A stretch of 64,000 nucleotides of DNA, from positions 1,798,001 through 1,862,000 of the forward strand of contig NC_039517.1 in the NCBI RefSeq assembly GCF_003672135.1. Reading direction: 5' to 3'. The DNA comes from Ooceraea biroi. Its lineage: Eukaryota > Arthropoda > Insecta > Hymenoptera > Formicidae. Shown one piece after another: positions 45,972 through 57,766 of this stretch. The notes beneath the pieces are model-generated. The model did no database searches. It worked only from the letters and a program-made list of their open reading frames with translations, and had not been told where the DNA came from. How positions within the stretch are numbered: position 1 is the stretch's first letter; each line of letters opens with the position of its first letter. Both the position numbers and the translations under genes were made by a program.

Positions 45972-48674
45972 CTCAAAGGGTTTCGTTCGACGGATTTAGA
46001 CGTCTCGCCTGGCCAGGGCGTCCCTTCGTGGGCGACGCCGAAAATCGGGTGGATTAATCCAAGAAGCACGCGAATACGTCGTTATTATTGAAAAGACGAA
46101 TGAGAGAAGGCGAATAACGACGAAGTGGTATCGAAGGGGGAAGATTTCGCGTGCGATCAGGGCGAAACGTTAAAGCGTTATTCAATCCCGTCCCGAGAAG
46201 GAGCCGGGATTTAGGTCAGCCCTTCCGTGCCGAGTTCGACGCACTCGTTTCCGCAGAGCCCCCGTGTCTCAGTTTCAGCGTTTTCTTTGGACGAGCTCCA
46301 AACGCGCTGAGCGAAGGGAGATTCGTCCCGCGCTGACGATATCGTTCGCGCTGCTTCTCGGGCTCCGTTTCGCTCTATCGGATCGAATGAAATGGCGAGC
46401 GATAGCGTGTCCCGTTGATTGAAAGTGTCGGTTTAAGCGCGACGAGTCGGATAGGACGGCGCCGTAAGCGTAAGAGAGTTGTAATGTCGTTTGTACCGTT
46501 TAAGCCTCGGATTTGGAGAACGCCATCGATCGGCCGGGACTTTCGCAGGAAAAGCAAATGCGAGTCGCGTGATTAAAGACGATCACGTGAAGAAGAGTCT
46601 TTGTGATTTCTTATAGCGAAACTTAACTCTTGCGAACTTGAGCGCTTGAAGGGAAGGTTGAAAGTAAATTTTGATATTCTTTAATTAGTGAAGTTTGATA
46701 TTTTTTCGAGGCTTTATCAGTGCTTTTTAAAGCTTGCAGGAAATAGAATCACATTAATTTTATTCGACAAAACGCGCACAGGTTATCTCTCTCGAATTCG
46801 GTTCGACCGACTCTGCAAGCGAGTCTTTTTTTCGAGTCTTTTGCAATCGAGTGACATCGCCGGCGAGTTATTATCTGGGAAATACTTCCTGCTTCTCGAC
46901 GGCCGCAGCAGACGCGACAAAGTCCTGGTCGTTCGCGATTCATCGAAGTCCCCGGTATCGCAGACGCAATAAATCCCGATTGTCGGCCGGCCGACAAACA
47001 CCCCGTACCCCGTAGCACCCCCGTCGCCCGGCACGGCCCGTATTTTTTGCCGTCCTCCTCCCCCTCGGCGAGACGAACGTGAGAAGGTAGACAAGCGGTC
47101 GGACGTTGTTGCACCCGCCGGAAAATCACCTTGTGGAGGCCCCGGGGTGACGTGAGGGCGACGCGCTGCGGGTGGAAACGGGGTGCGAAGTTGGCCCCGA
47201 AGCGTAGTCCGGCTAACTCCGTCGCGGGGGGTCGGGCCAGCAGGGAGGGTGACGAGGGGAGGGGGGCGGGCGGCACCCTTTGTCGGCCGACGGCAGCATT
47301 GTTTCCAGCGGCCATAAATTGTCTCATGCCTCGCTAGGCCCGCGCTCTTCCTTCCTTCCTTCCTCCCCCCCCCCCCGCGGCCCGCAGACGCGCCTACAGC
47401 TCCTCCATCTTCCTTACCGCCTCTTCTCCCTCTTCCACCCTCCGTTCACACCCGGTCGCGGCGACGAAACCCCTTCAGCCCCGGAACTACCACCCTCGGT
47501 ACGCCTTCGGCCTGACCGCCGTTGTTTGCCGCCAAGGAACACGTAGGTGTCACCCCCGCATGCGGGCTGCCGTTGCCATTTTACCTCTCCCTCGTCCTCC
47601 CCTCGGAGACTGCGGCCCGACTGCACGTTTCAGTTAAACCCGGTCCAGGTGACGAGAACGTGACGCTATCCGCCGGGGTGTCTCGCCGTTCTTTTTTTTA
47701 TCAGAGACAGCGTCGCGCGTCCGACGTATTTGAACGATCCTCCATCACAAATGTCTGGGGTATAAAAATAGAAGAAGGTATAATAACACCTCGCTCTGGT
47801 CACGTCAAAGGATGAACTGCTCCCTCGTCGTAATTTGGGGATGCTGCTGGGTTTTCCTTCGCGATGTCCCGAGACGGGCATTTTGCGAAACGTAACGCGA
47901 CGAGGGAACATCGTTGACGATGCTGCTATCGTTGTAAAAGGGGATTGCATCGTCCGGGGTGTAAACAGGGTGATAACGGTGAATTTACATCTGTACATTT
48001 TTTTGAGGCGGAGGGAGGATTCTGCGGGACCTTTACTGCACTAAATACGACGGCCATGGGATCGTGTAACTGCGGATCGTAAAACGCGTCGTGAGGAGGA
48101 TGTTTTCTCTCCGGAAAACGCGAGCGTAACATGTAGCGGTGACATCGCGGCTTTGTGTGGTTGTCGGCTTGGCCTGTTGTCCGCGCGACGCCATTTTCTT
48201 CAACTACCATCATCCCTTAGGTGACGTCGTGGTCTCCCACGAGCTTCCACGTTTCCGCGCTAACAGATACCTCCGTCCACCCCCGTCTCTCTTTTTCCCC
48301 TCGCTTCGAGGCCGACTTATCGACTTCGAAACAATATCCTCGACCCCCGGGAGCACGCCTCCGCGTTCGCGTCATTTATATCGTTTATATGGCTGTGATG
48401 TCGTGTGGTATAGCGGTGTCGCCACCCCCATATAATAATACCGTCATAAAGAAACGGACAGAATAGGGAATAGAATTGAGACGAGTAATCCCGCTACTAA
48501 TCCCGCGCGAATTGCGAAGCAACGAAGACATCTCGCGCCCGGATCTACTATCTTAATGATCGTAAAACAAGCTGCAGAATCTCTCGAATGACTTGTCAGC
48601 GAAATTTTTCTTTGTAGAGCCACAGGACATTCCGCTTGATTAGATAATTCTTGATTCTCGAACGTGATGAGAGA
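45972..48674. other. CpG-rich non-genic stretch
   Basis: No gene recognised. The block around 46980-47640 is especially GC-rich with a poly-C run near 47366-47378. Long frames there (for example 46749-47327 on the minus strand) are Arg/Pro/Gly-rich and without domains. A promoter-type CpG island cannot be excluded but nothing downstream can be named as its gene. Confidence 0.5.
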
Positions 48675-49995
48675 CCCGAGTAGAAACGAAATCAGGTATG
48701 CCCTATGTATGGTTAGGGCCTGATCAGGAAGCAGTAAGGTATGTCCTAATAAGACATTCCCGACATTTGCCTGATCCGGTGCGCAACAGAAGTTACGTTT
48801 TAAAACATTTTTCAGGTATATCTTACACGGGCCTGATTTCCTTATCCCTATCATTTCCCTCTTATAGGATTTGATAAATGTTAGCCTTTTACTTGGAACT
48901 GTAAGATCTTGAAAATTATCATTTTGTGTACTACTCTGTAGTGCGACTCGTTATCGATTTTCGGTATCGATAACTAGCGACAGAAAAGACACGATCTTGG
49001 AGAAAAGCGCTCACTACACTCACAGGTTGTCGCTACCCAGACAGCACATAATACTAAAAGTTAGCGGAAAGACGTCTTTTATAAGTTATCTTTTTGGCAA
49101 AGCGAAAAGATGTCTGGAAGACATATATCTTTTCATCTTACCGAAAAAGACAACGTAAAAAAGATATCTTTTCGTCATCTTTTTTATGATGTCTTTACCG
49201 ACATAGCATAAAGACATATTAAAGATATCTTTTCAGCCAATCAACAAAAACCATTTTTATTTTATATTATTATTTTATAATTATATTAAACACCAAAATA
49301 AATTGATTAAAGAGTAAGAACTGTTTTATCGTACTTGCAAAATAAAGGTCATCACACATAAAAATTCAATGATCTATTTTTTACGTTTCCACAGAAACGA
49401 AAAATGTATTTTAATAAATTGATTCGAAATTATATACTTAATGTAGAAAGAATAGTAATTTCTACTTAATTTGCGAGTATTAATTATTTTTATATCATAT
49501 ACATTTCAATGTACTCGATTATGGAACAATAAGAGACAAAAATCAACACAGTGTGTTTCCCGCCTCTGATTCACCAAGTGACCGATAGATGGCCAGGTCA
49601 GGCGTGACGTTCTCACAAGTAACATTTGGTTAGCACCTTACAAATAACCATCTGGAAAACCTATCCGGTACTTTATTCTTCTCTTCTTTTGGACTCTTAC
49701 TTAGAACATATACTAGCAGTATATGTTCTAAAGACTCTATAGTTAACGATACTGAAAACTATCAATAACGAGAATCGCACTACTGATGCCCTTACCAGTA
49801 CCCTATTAGAAAATGTAAGGCACAGCAAGGGGCAGTCATAAGGTCCTAATAAGAAAAACCTGATCAGGCAATTTTAATTCTCGACGTTACATTTATGGTC
49901 GGGGCCCAACAAGGACTACCTGATGAGACCCTAATCAGGTGTTAGGGCATGTTTATTAGGTCCCTATTAGAACCCTTCTAAAATTTCTGCTCGGG
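48675..49995. mobile_element. Inverted-repeat DNA element with CCTGATCAGG subterminal arrays
   Basis: Ends are CCCGAGTAGAAA and the inverse of CCCGAGCAGAAA. Inside each end are several copies of CCTGATCAGG and CCTAATAAG/CCTAATCAGG words (left about 48690-48850, right about 49790-49970). A further inverted pair lies more internally: TAGTGCGACTCGTTATCGAT near 48940 is mirrored near 49745-49785. The centre (about 49060-49240) has repeated AAAGACGTCTTTT/AAAAGATATCTTTTC-like words and starts CCCAGACAGCACATAA (about 49037), which may be another nested element. No coding sequence and no clear target duplication, so the superfamily is unassigned. Confidence 0.55.
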
Positions 49996-49997
49996 GA

Positions 49998-52894
49998 ATT
50001 TCTTTCTGTTTTCTGGCGGCTACAAACGGGCGCGCGGAACAAGTTTGTAATTTCCAGCCGCGAGTGTAATGCGCTTCCTCGCGATCGCCGACGAGCAAAA
50101 GGACCATCACGCGAAACTTGGCAATCGCAGATGCACGATGATCCACTGCCGAGCGCGCGCCATCGGCCTCTCCGACAGATTGCGATTGCATCTTCTCGGC
50201 GACGACGACGACGCGCTGCAGACTCCGGCTTGGCTGCGGTCCAGGCGCATGGATTATTAGATTCGCCCCCGGGTACACGTCAATCGATGCTTTTCAATAT
50301 TGCGACTCGTCATTTTATCCTCTTCCCTCATCTCGCGTGCCGCGCTCGAGCAACTGTTCGCCAGTTTCCCTCCCGCGCGAAATTGTTAATCTCTGGAGGC
50401 CGACTCGCTGAATAATAAATAAATCCGCCGACGCCGTCGTCGCGAGCGATCTCGGCGCCCATGCACCATGTCTTCGCAGTGTAAATTTCGGCTCGGCGCC
50501 ATCACCAGACTTGAGAAGCTACCGCTACTCCGTTTCTGCAAGCGGAAACATGTTATATTTGTGTCGCGTCGCGCGCATTCGATTAAATGTCGTTCTAATT
50601 ATTGATCATTGCATTTGGGGACGGAAACGGCTGTGTAAATAACTCGGGTTTACGTTCGCGGAACCGCAGGTGGAACCACGTTCGAATATTTGGTCGGTAA
50701 TATTTGCAGCATCTAAGGATTCATTTGCTCAGCTTCCTAAATAGACTCGCAGCGCGCGTCTACCTTTTTTCCACCCGCTCCGTCCGCGTCGTTTAATCTT
50801 TAATCTTCAATCTCGCACGTGATTAAACGGGCTCCAAAGCGCAGCTAATCCCCGATATCGAGTCATCCTCCCGCGACGGCGTTTCGATTTCGCCAACGTC
50901 GCGAGAAACCGGAAGGCCCGAAGGGTGGAGGAGCAGCGGAGAGGGAGGTCGAAGTTCGCGCCTGTTTTCACCCCCGCGTCGAGGGGCCCGCGGGGGCGTA
51001 AATATTCGCCCCGGCACGGTCGCAAAAACAGAGATAATGGATTTTCAATTCTAGCACTTCCGCTCGAGCACTAGCCAAAGGGGAGGTCCGGGGGAGGGAG
51101 GGTGCCGACACGCGAAATCGCACCACTCGGCGATGCACCCTCAAAGCTGCTATCTCTCGCTCTCGCACTTACCTCTGCCTCTATCTACGTCTTTCTTTTT
51201 CCACAGTCTCCCCCTCACCCCCTCCCTCCCAGCACGTTTATTTCTCTTTCTCGCCTTAGCTCGAGCGCCTCCGGGAGGCTCTAAATTTTCGCGTGCTCGG
51301 TATTTCCGAGGGCGCAAAACGGGGAAAAAGTAACATTCATAGGGGACGAGGACAGGGGAAGGAGAATGTATTTATTAACGCTCCGTTACCGAGATGAGAA
51401 AATAATAATTAAGCGTCGCCGCTGTGCACGCGGTTAAAATAAAAATCGAGGTAACATTTGAGTAGGAACGCGCGAGTTATGAGAAGATCGAAGGATTAAA
51501 CGAGGTCGCGTAAACGTGGAACGAACGACGCATAATTTGATTAAAAATCCACTCGAAATGGAAAATGGAGGGTTTTTATAGCCGCAAAAAACAGAGACGA
51601 TGATGAATCTGCGTCTGCATCTTGAACGCTCGATACGGTTGGGCGCAGGGGGCAAGGGGCGGGAGGGGAGGATGCGTTATTTAATTTATCAAGTAAAATG
51701 CATTATCTCCCTTCGGGTACTCGCATAATTTATAGCTCCACATTCACGCGTGAAACGTTTGGCTGTGCGCAAACAGGGAGTTTGCATGATGCAAACGTTT
51801 CCTCGAGTAAACAGCCGCTTTACACCATGCGGAAATTGCTAACACCATTATTCATAGCAAATTGATGCAAAATGCAACTGCAGTGGAACGTCATTCCTCG
51901 TTTAACTCTGAAAGCTCGCGCCCGCGAGAAACTTTGTGAAACCAGGTTTATTATTATCCCCGACAATTACGCGGGCGTTAATAAAAACCGGGCCAATTTT
52001 GCCCCGCGAATCGGCGAGGCGCGAAATAGCCATCGCGCGATCGCCGCGCCAAGTGCGTCCGCGCGTCACGCATTTTATGACGCGACAGTATTTTCCTCTC
52101 CCTTTCAACGATCGCGCTCTGATTTGATTTTCGGCTGATTTGAAATTCACCGAAATCGAAAGAACGAACTTTGAAGTTTTCGTCGAAGATCCGGCGCGCG
52201 GATCCGTCGAGGGAGAGAGAGAGAGAGAGAGAGAGAGAAGTCCGCTTTCGAAGTACATTTCTGTGCCCGCGCGCCGTAAACGCGATGCACTCCCCGAACA
52301 GTCGCGGCACGACAACTTCAGCCGTCGTAAACGTTTCTCCCTGTCCTCCCCATATAACAGGGGTGGTGAGGGGGAGGGGAAGAGGAACTTTCTGAGAGCT
52401 GTTCCGGAGTTGAGCGTTGGAAATCAAGCAACGCCCGCTATTTCATCCCGCATCTCGACGGGGCGCAGAGCGTACGTAGTGTAGTGCACGTTCGTACGTG
52501 CGCGTTCCCTTCTGCAAACGATCGCGAGTACATACGATATGTGCATATGTGAAGAGGGAAAGAGAGGGGGGGGGACACATGAGGTAGTAACTACGAGCCT
52601 GGATTATACGGTGGAGTTTGGGTTAGCCGCATTGTGCGCGGTCATTTCCGCGTGCATGCACGGGGATGCAGAACGGGCCCCGCGCGATCGTCACCCGAGT
52701 AGTAGCCCCCTGTAGACCTAGGGTGGGCCTGAAACGACGACGACAGTAGTTCATTAAGTCATGAAGCAGCGGCTGATGGTCGGTGGTCCCTTCCGCATTC
52801 GGGCTTGAAAATGAATCCGCAGGACTCGGAGTTGCCCGACTAGTAGGACTAGGAATTATTTGATTCTAAATAAAGTATAGAACAGTGGTGATAG
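49998..52894. other. CpG-rich non-genic stretch
   Basis: No gene recognised. A (GA)n tract lies at 52212-52238 and a 10-11 G run near 52566-52575. The open frames are short, Arg-rich and mutually overlapping. Confidence 0.5.
52212..52238. repeat. (GA)n microsatellite
   Basis: About 27 bp of alternating GA, directly visible. Confidence 0.93.
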
Positions 52895-52896
52895 TA

Positions 52897-54181
52897 TTGG
52901 GTCATTAAGTATGAAACTTTACAAATGTAAAAGCGCCATCTTTAACATTTGTTACCTCAAATTTGGCGCCAGACGTCAGTATCAGGTTAGGTTAGTGTGA
53001 TAGATGTATGTTCGCTCTTCAAATGTCATATTTGTTTGTTCAAATATCTTCATTAGTTTTATTGGTGGATTCTTTTTTATAGAACTATGGAAAAGTCCAA
53101 AATTCGTGTGATTTATGAATATGAGTTCCGCCGTGGAACCACAGTGTCGGAGACAGCTCGTAATATCAACGCTGTATTTGGTGAAGGTTCAACTACTAAA
53201 GCAACGGTGGGCAATTGGTTCAAAAACTTCAGAGATGGAGATTTCAGCCTCGCTAATGAGCCACGTGGAAGACCAAAGACGAAGGTGGATAATGATCACT
53301 TGAGAGCCGTAGTAGAGTCCGATCCATCTCAAAGTACACGTGAATTGGCATCGATATTCAATGCTTCTATACCCACCATATTGTTCATTTAGCTGCAATT
53401 GGTAAGATAAAGAAGTTGGACAAATGGGTCCCGCACGAATTGACCGATGCGCAGCAGGCGCAACGTCCAGAGGCTTCCCTTTCTTTGCTTTCCCGTCACA
53501 AAAATGAATCTTTTTTGAATCGAATTGTGACCTGCGATGAAAAGTGGATACTCTACGACAATCGTAAACGCTCACATCAGTGGTTGAACGCTGATGAACC
53601 ACCGAGACATCACGCGAAACCCAACATTACACAGAAGAAGCTTATGGTGACTGTTTGGTGGTCCAGGTCAGGTGTTATCTACTACAACTTTATGAAACCT
53701 GGTACATCGATAACGGCTGAAGTATATTGCAAGCAACTGGACGAAATGATGCAACAACTTGCTATTAAACAACCGAAATTGGTCAATCGGTCAATGCCAA
53801 TCCTGTTGCATGATAATGCTCGACCGCACACTGCACGACTGACCGTGGCAAAGCTACAGGAGTTGGAATTGGAAACTCTCCGTCATCCACCATATTCACC
53901 AGATCTATCACCTACCGACTATCACTTCTTCCGGAATTTGGACAACTTGTTGGTGGGAAAATTGTTCAATTCTCAACAGGCAGTCGAAACAGCCTTCCGC
54001 GACTTCATCGATTCCCGTGCTCCTGGCTTCTATAGTAGAGGCATAGACCAACTACCACTAAAATGGCAGAAGTGTGTAGATAACATGGGCGCATACTTCG
54101 ATTGAAAATAAATCATGTCCATGTGCCAAAAAATGCAACAGTTTATGTTCTATTTGTAAAGTTTCATACTTAATGACTCAA
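52897..54181 (+). mobile_element. Full-length mariner element, cecropia/Hsmar1-like
   Basis: 1285 bp with TA duplications at 52895-52896 and 54182-54183. The 30-bp terminal inverted repeats start TTGGGTCATTAAGTATGAAA on the left and differ from the right end at one position (TTGAGTC). Length, TA target, one-gene layout and transposase motifs are those of mariner. The structure is complete; only the transposase frame is broken. Confidence 0.95.
53087..54105 (+). pseudogene. Mariner transposase, one frameshift
   Basis: The frame starts MEKSKIRVIYEYEFRRGTT at 53087. The N-terminal part holds the paired-like helix-turn-helix domains, with ATVGNWFKNFRDGDFSL and GRPKT. It reaches a premature stop at 53392. 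Reading resumes one frame over with LAAIGKIKKLDKWVPHELT, so about one base is missing near 53380-53390. The catalytic part is intact in the second frame: TCDEKWI, LLHDNARPH and SPDLSPTDYHFF give D, D and D with 34 residues between the last two, the mariner DD34D signature; WVPHEL and YSPDL are the usual mariner motifs. The end is KCVDNMGAYFD. Restored length would be about 340, normal for the family. Similarity in wording to Hsmar1/SETMAR-type transposases places it in the cecropia group. No other stop was seen, so inactivation is recent. Confidence 0.95.
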
Positions 54182-54183
54182 TA

Positions 54184-55471
54184 TTATTATGTTTATTTAG
54201 ACGTGATTACGGGGGATCTTGTAAGAAGATATTAATTTCGCTAAAGCGTTATTAGTATTCGGTAAACAGTAATCTCGCGATGCGCTCTTTCGTGTCGAAG
54301 TTATTTCCCACGGCATCCCGCCCGCGACTCGGTAATTGAAAACTTGAAATAGCAAGAGAGATAGATACAGAGAGAGAGAGAGAGAGAGAAAGGGGATGAG
54401 GACAAGGGAAAGAATGAAAGAAAGGAGAGCTTTTCTCCGGGTCAGTAATTGTCTTTCAGGTAGCAGAGAAAAGTCCCCTTCGCCCGACTTCTCTCTCCCT
54501 CGACTCGTCTCCTCCTCTTTCTGGTCCTTCGTCGAAGCAAAGGGACCAACACTCTCTCTCTCAGAACGAGAGACGAGCATAAACTCTCGTTCTCCCGAAT
54601 CTTTTCACGGGATTCTGCGGCCGAGTTGTCCTGGTTTTCACGCGCGCACGCGCGTGTGAAACGATCGGGACAAACCGACGTGTTTGCGCGCAGTCGGCGG
54701 GTCCCAAAGGATTCAAAGGATCGAGTAAAGTCGCGGTTCTCTGGGAACGTAATTTCGCAATTATTTTGACGGACCAACACGGGATCGGTAAGGGAGACAG
54801 ATCGTCAAATCGTCGTCGTCGTAGCAGATTCCTCTTGAGAACACGCAATCGCGTTACCGATCGCTTCGAAAATCCCGCAAGTCTCTCGATTAACTGCGAT
54901 AAACTGCGATCTACTAGAGACGTAGCGGATTAGTCGGCGTCGAATCGACGCGATCGAATCCGCGAGGAGTGATTCGGAGCCACCCCGGATGCTCTTCATT
55001 CTCGACTTCACCGCAACATCGCGGCGGAAAGATTGAAAAGGCAAGAAGCCGCGGAAGAAGCGCGGGAAGAAGTCGTCACTGCTTCACAATTCGTCTTGCG
55101 GGGAATCCAGCTTGACTTTTCATTGATCCTTCGACGCCGACGCGGCGCGGGGGTGCGAGTTTGCTTCTCGCGTGGGTGACGTTACTTGAAAAATTCACCG
55201 CGAAACTTTTTCCCTCCCGGGCCGGAAGGGGGTGAGGGTTAGGTAGGACGAGAAGAAGGTACTTAAAGTGCCGTTAGACGCCGTGAAAACGACGCCGAAG
55301 TGAACACCGGTGAAACTCCCTGGCGGAGGGGAGGATAGGGGCGCGTGCACACGCCATTCGTTCGATGAGAGCAAAAACAAAGAGAGAGTGATGTATCAGT
55401 TGAATACTGCAAATTAAATAGATTTTTAATAATATCTCGCGATTTCCGGCCGTTCTCCAGTCATCCCGCGC
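54184..55471. other. Non-genic stretch
   Basis: No gene recognised. A (GA)n tract at 54369-54390 is the main simple feature. Confidence 0.55.
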
Positions 55472-57764
55472 ACCGGTGTGAACCTGGCACCTGACTCTAA
55501 CGAAATGAAAATTTTCGGGCATATTTCGTTTGTACCTCGTTTGTACCTGTTTGTACCATCGTTCGTTTCGTTTGTACCTCAACAGTTTAAAAGTTATAAG
55601 GGGTCAAAAAATAGCCAGCACCCGACTAAAAGATATCCGAATTTTAATAATGCCATTCGAAAGAGCATCGTTTGTACCTTCAGGAACCATCGTTTAAATC
55701 GTTTGTACCTCAACGGAACCGGAAATACAAACTTTTAAAAATTTGAAAAAAACGTCCAAGAGGTATCTTCGCCAATTTTCGGGATATTCGAAAACGGTCA
55801 ACGGCGGTCGAAAGAGCTCGGATAGCGCCTGTTTGTACCTCCGTTCAATTCGTTTGTACCTCAAAGGAACCGGAAGTACAGCATTTTCAATGTAAAACAA
55901 ATAGTTGTTCGTACCTTCGTTGTTTGCAGAGATATCCGAAAATGCCAAACGCCATTCGAAGGAGCATAGTTCCTACCCGTTTGTACCTTCGTTCAAATCG
56001 TTTGTACCTCAAAGGGACCGGAAGTACAGGCTCTTCAAGAAACGTCCATGAGGTACTTTCGCCAATTTTCGAGATATTCGAAAACGGCCAACGGCGGTCG
56101 AAAGAACTCGGATAGCGCCTGTTTGTACCTCCGTTCAATTCGTTTGTACCTCAAAGGAACCGGAAGTACAGCATTTTCAATGTAAAACAAATAGTTGTTC
56201 GTACCTCCGTTGTTTGCAGAGATATCCGAAAATGCCCAACGCCATTCGAAGGAGCATAGTTCCTACTCGTTTGTACCTCCGTTCAAATCGTTTGTACCTC
56301 AAAAGGATCGGAAGTACAGGCTCTTCAAGAAACGTCCATGAGGTACTTTCGCCAATTTTCGAGATATTCGAAAACGGCCAACGGCGGTCGAAAGAGCTCG
56401 GATAGCGCCTGTTTGTACCTCCGTTCAATTCGTTTGTACCTCAAAGGAACCGGAAGTACAGCATTTTCAATGTAAAACAAATAGTTGTTCGTACCTCCGT
56501 TGTTTGCAGAGATATCCGAAAATGCCCAACGCCATTCGAAGGAGCATAGTTCCTACTCGTTTGTACCTCCGTTCAAATCATTTGTACCTCAAAGGGACCG
56601 GAAGTACAGGCTCTTCAAGAAACGTCCATGAGGTACTTTCGCCAATTTTCGAGATATTCGAAAACGGCCAACGGCGGTCGAAAGAGCTCGGATAGCGCCT
56701 GTTTGTACCTGCGTTCAAATCGTTTGTACCTCAAAGGAACCGGAAGTACAGCATTTTCAAGGTAAAATAATTAGTTGTTCGTACCTTCGTTGTTTGTACA
56801 GATATCCGAAAATGCCCAACGCCATTCGAAGGAGCATAGTTCCTACCCGTTTGTACCTTCGTTCAAATCGTTTGTACCTCAAAGGGACCGGAAGTACAGG
56901 CTCTTCAAAAAACGTCCAAGAGGTACATTCGCCAATTTTCGAGATATTCGAAAACGGCCAACGGCGGCCGAAAGAGCTCGGATAGCGCCTGTTTGTACCT
57001 GCGTTCAAATCGTTTGTACCTCAAAGGAACCGGAAGTACAGCATTTTCAATGTAAAACAAATAGTTGTTCGTACCTCCGTTGTTTGTAGAGATATCCGAA
57101 AATGCCCAACGCCATTCGAAGGAGCATAGTTTCTACCCGTTTGTACCTCCGTTCAAATCGTTTGTACCTCAAAGGGACCGGAAGTACAGGCTCTTCAAGA
57201 AACGTCCAAGAGGTACTTTCGCCAATTTTCGAGATATTCGAAAACGGCCAACGGCGGTCGAAAGAGCTCGGATAGCGCCTGTTTGTACCTCCGTTCAAAT
57301 CGTTTGTACCTCTCTACAAACAACGGAGGTACGAACAACTATTTGTTTTACTGTGAAAATGCTGTACTTCCGGTTCCTTTGAGGTACAAACGATTTAAAC
57401 GGTGGATTCTGAAGGTACAAATGATGCTCATTCGAATGCCTTTAGCCGTTTTGCGATATCTCAAAAATTGACGAAGATACCTCTTGGACCTATTTTTTGA
57501 AAAGCCTGTACTTCCGGTTCCGTTGAGGTACAAACGATTTAAACGATGGTTCCTGAAGGTACAAACGATGTTCTTTCGAATGGCATTATTAAAATTCGGA
57601 TATCTTTTAGTCGGGTGCTGACTATTTTTTGACCCTTTATAACTTTTAAACTGTTGAGGTACAAACGAAACGAACGATGGTACAAACAGGTACAAACGAG
57701 GTACAAACGAAATATGCCCGAAAAGTTTCATTTCGTTAAAGTCAGATGCCAGGTTCACACCGGT
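55472..57764. mobile_element. Foldback-type element filled with a 290-bp tandem repeat
   Basis: Both ends start ACCGGTGTGAACCTGGCA, in inverted orientation, and the inversion can be followed for several hundred bases: left CTGACTCTAACGAAATGA is matched by CTGACTTTAACGAAATGA on the inverted right end, and AACTTTTAAACTGTTGAGGT at the right mirrors the left near 55575-55590. The inversion point lies at about 57310, where GTTTGTACCTC meets TCTACAAACAACGGAGG. Between left arm and inversion point lie one diverged and five nearly identical tandem units. The flanks both contain CCGCGC (55466-55471 and 57768-57773), but the right copy is three bases away from the inverted repeat, so a target duplication is only possible. 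No coding region: frames repeat with the units. Superfamily unknown. Confidence 0.75.
55665..57310. repeat. 290-bp tandem array, five exact-period units plus one diverged
   Basis: GCATAGTTCCTAC or a one-base variant occurs at 55964, 56254, 56544, 56834 and 57124, exactly 290 bp apart each time. A diverged unit starts at 55665 (299 bp to the next). The last unit is cut at about 57310. Each unit contains about four copies of GTTTGTACCT, two copies of ACCGGAAGTAC, and the words GCCAATTTTCGAGATATTCG and GAGATATCCGAAAATGCC. Units differ at only a few positions, indicating recent expansion or homogenisation. Confidence 0.93.
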
Positions 57765-57766
57765 AT

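Noticed and set aside
46749..47327. Minus-strand frame of 192 codons in a GC-rich block
   Set aside because: Cys and Arg residues do not form any regular zinc-finger spacing, and the opposite strand is equally open.
52985..52995. AGGTTAGGTTAG near the left end of the mariner element as telomere repeat
   Set aside because: It is only two units and lies inside the mariner leader sequence.
55887..57298. Repeated frames of 63 and 83 codons every 290 bp
   Set aside because: They recur because the DNA is a tandem array. The period of 290 is not divisible by three, so no continuous repeat protein can result, and frames are equally open on both strands.
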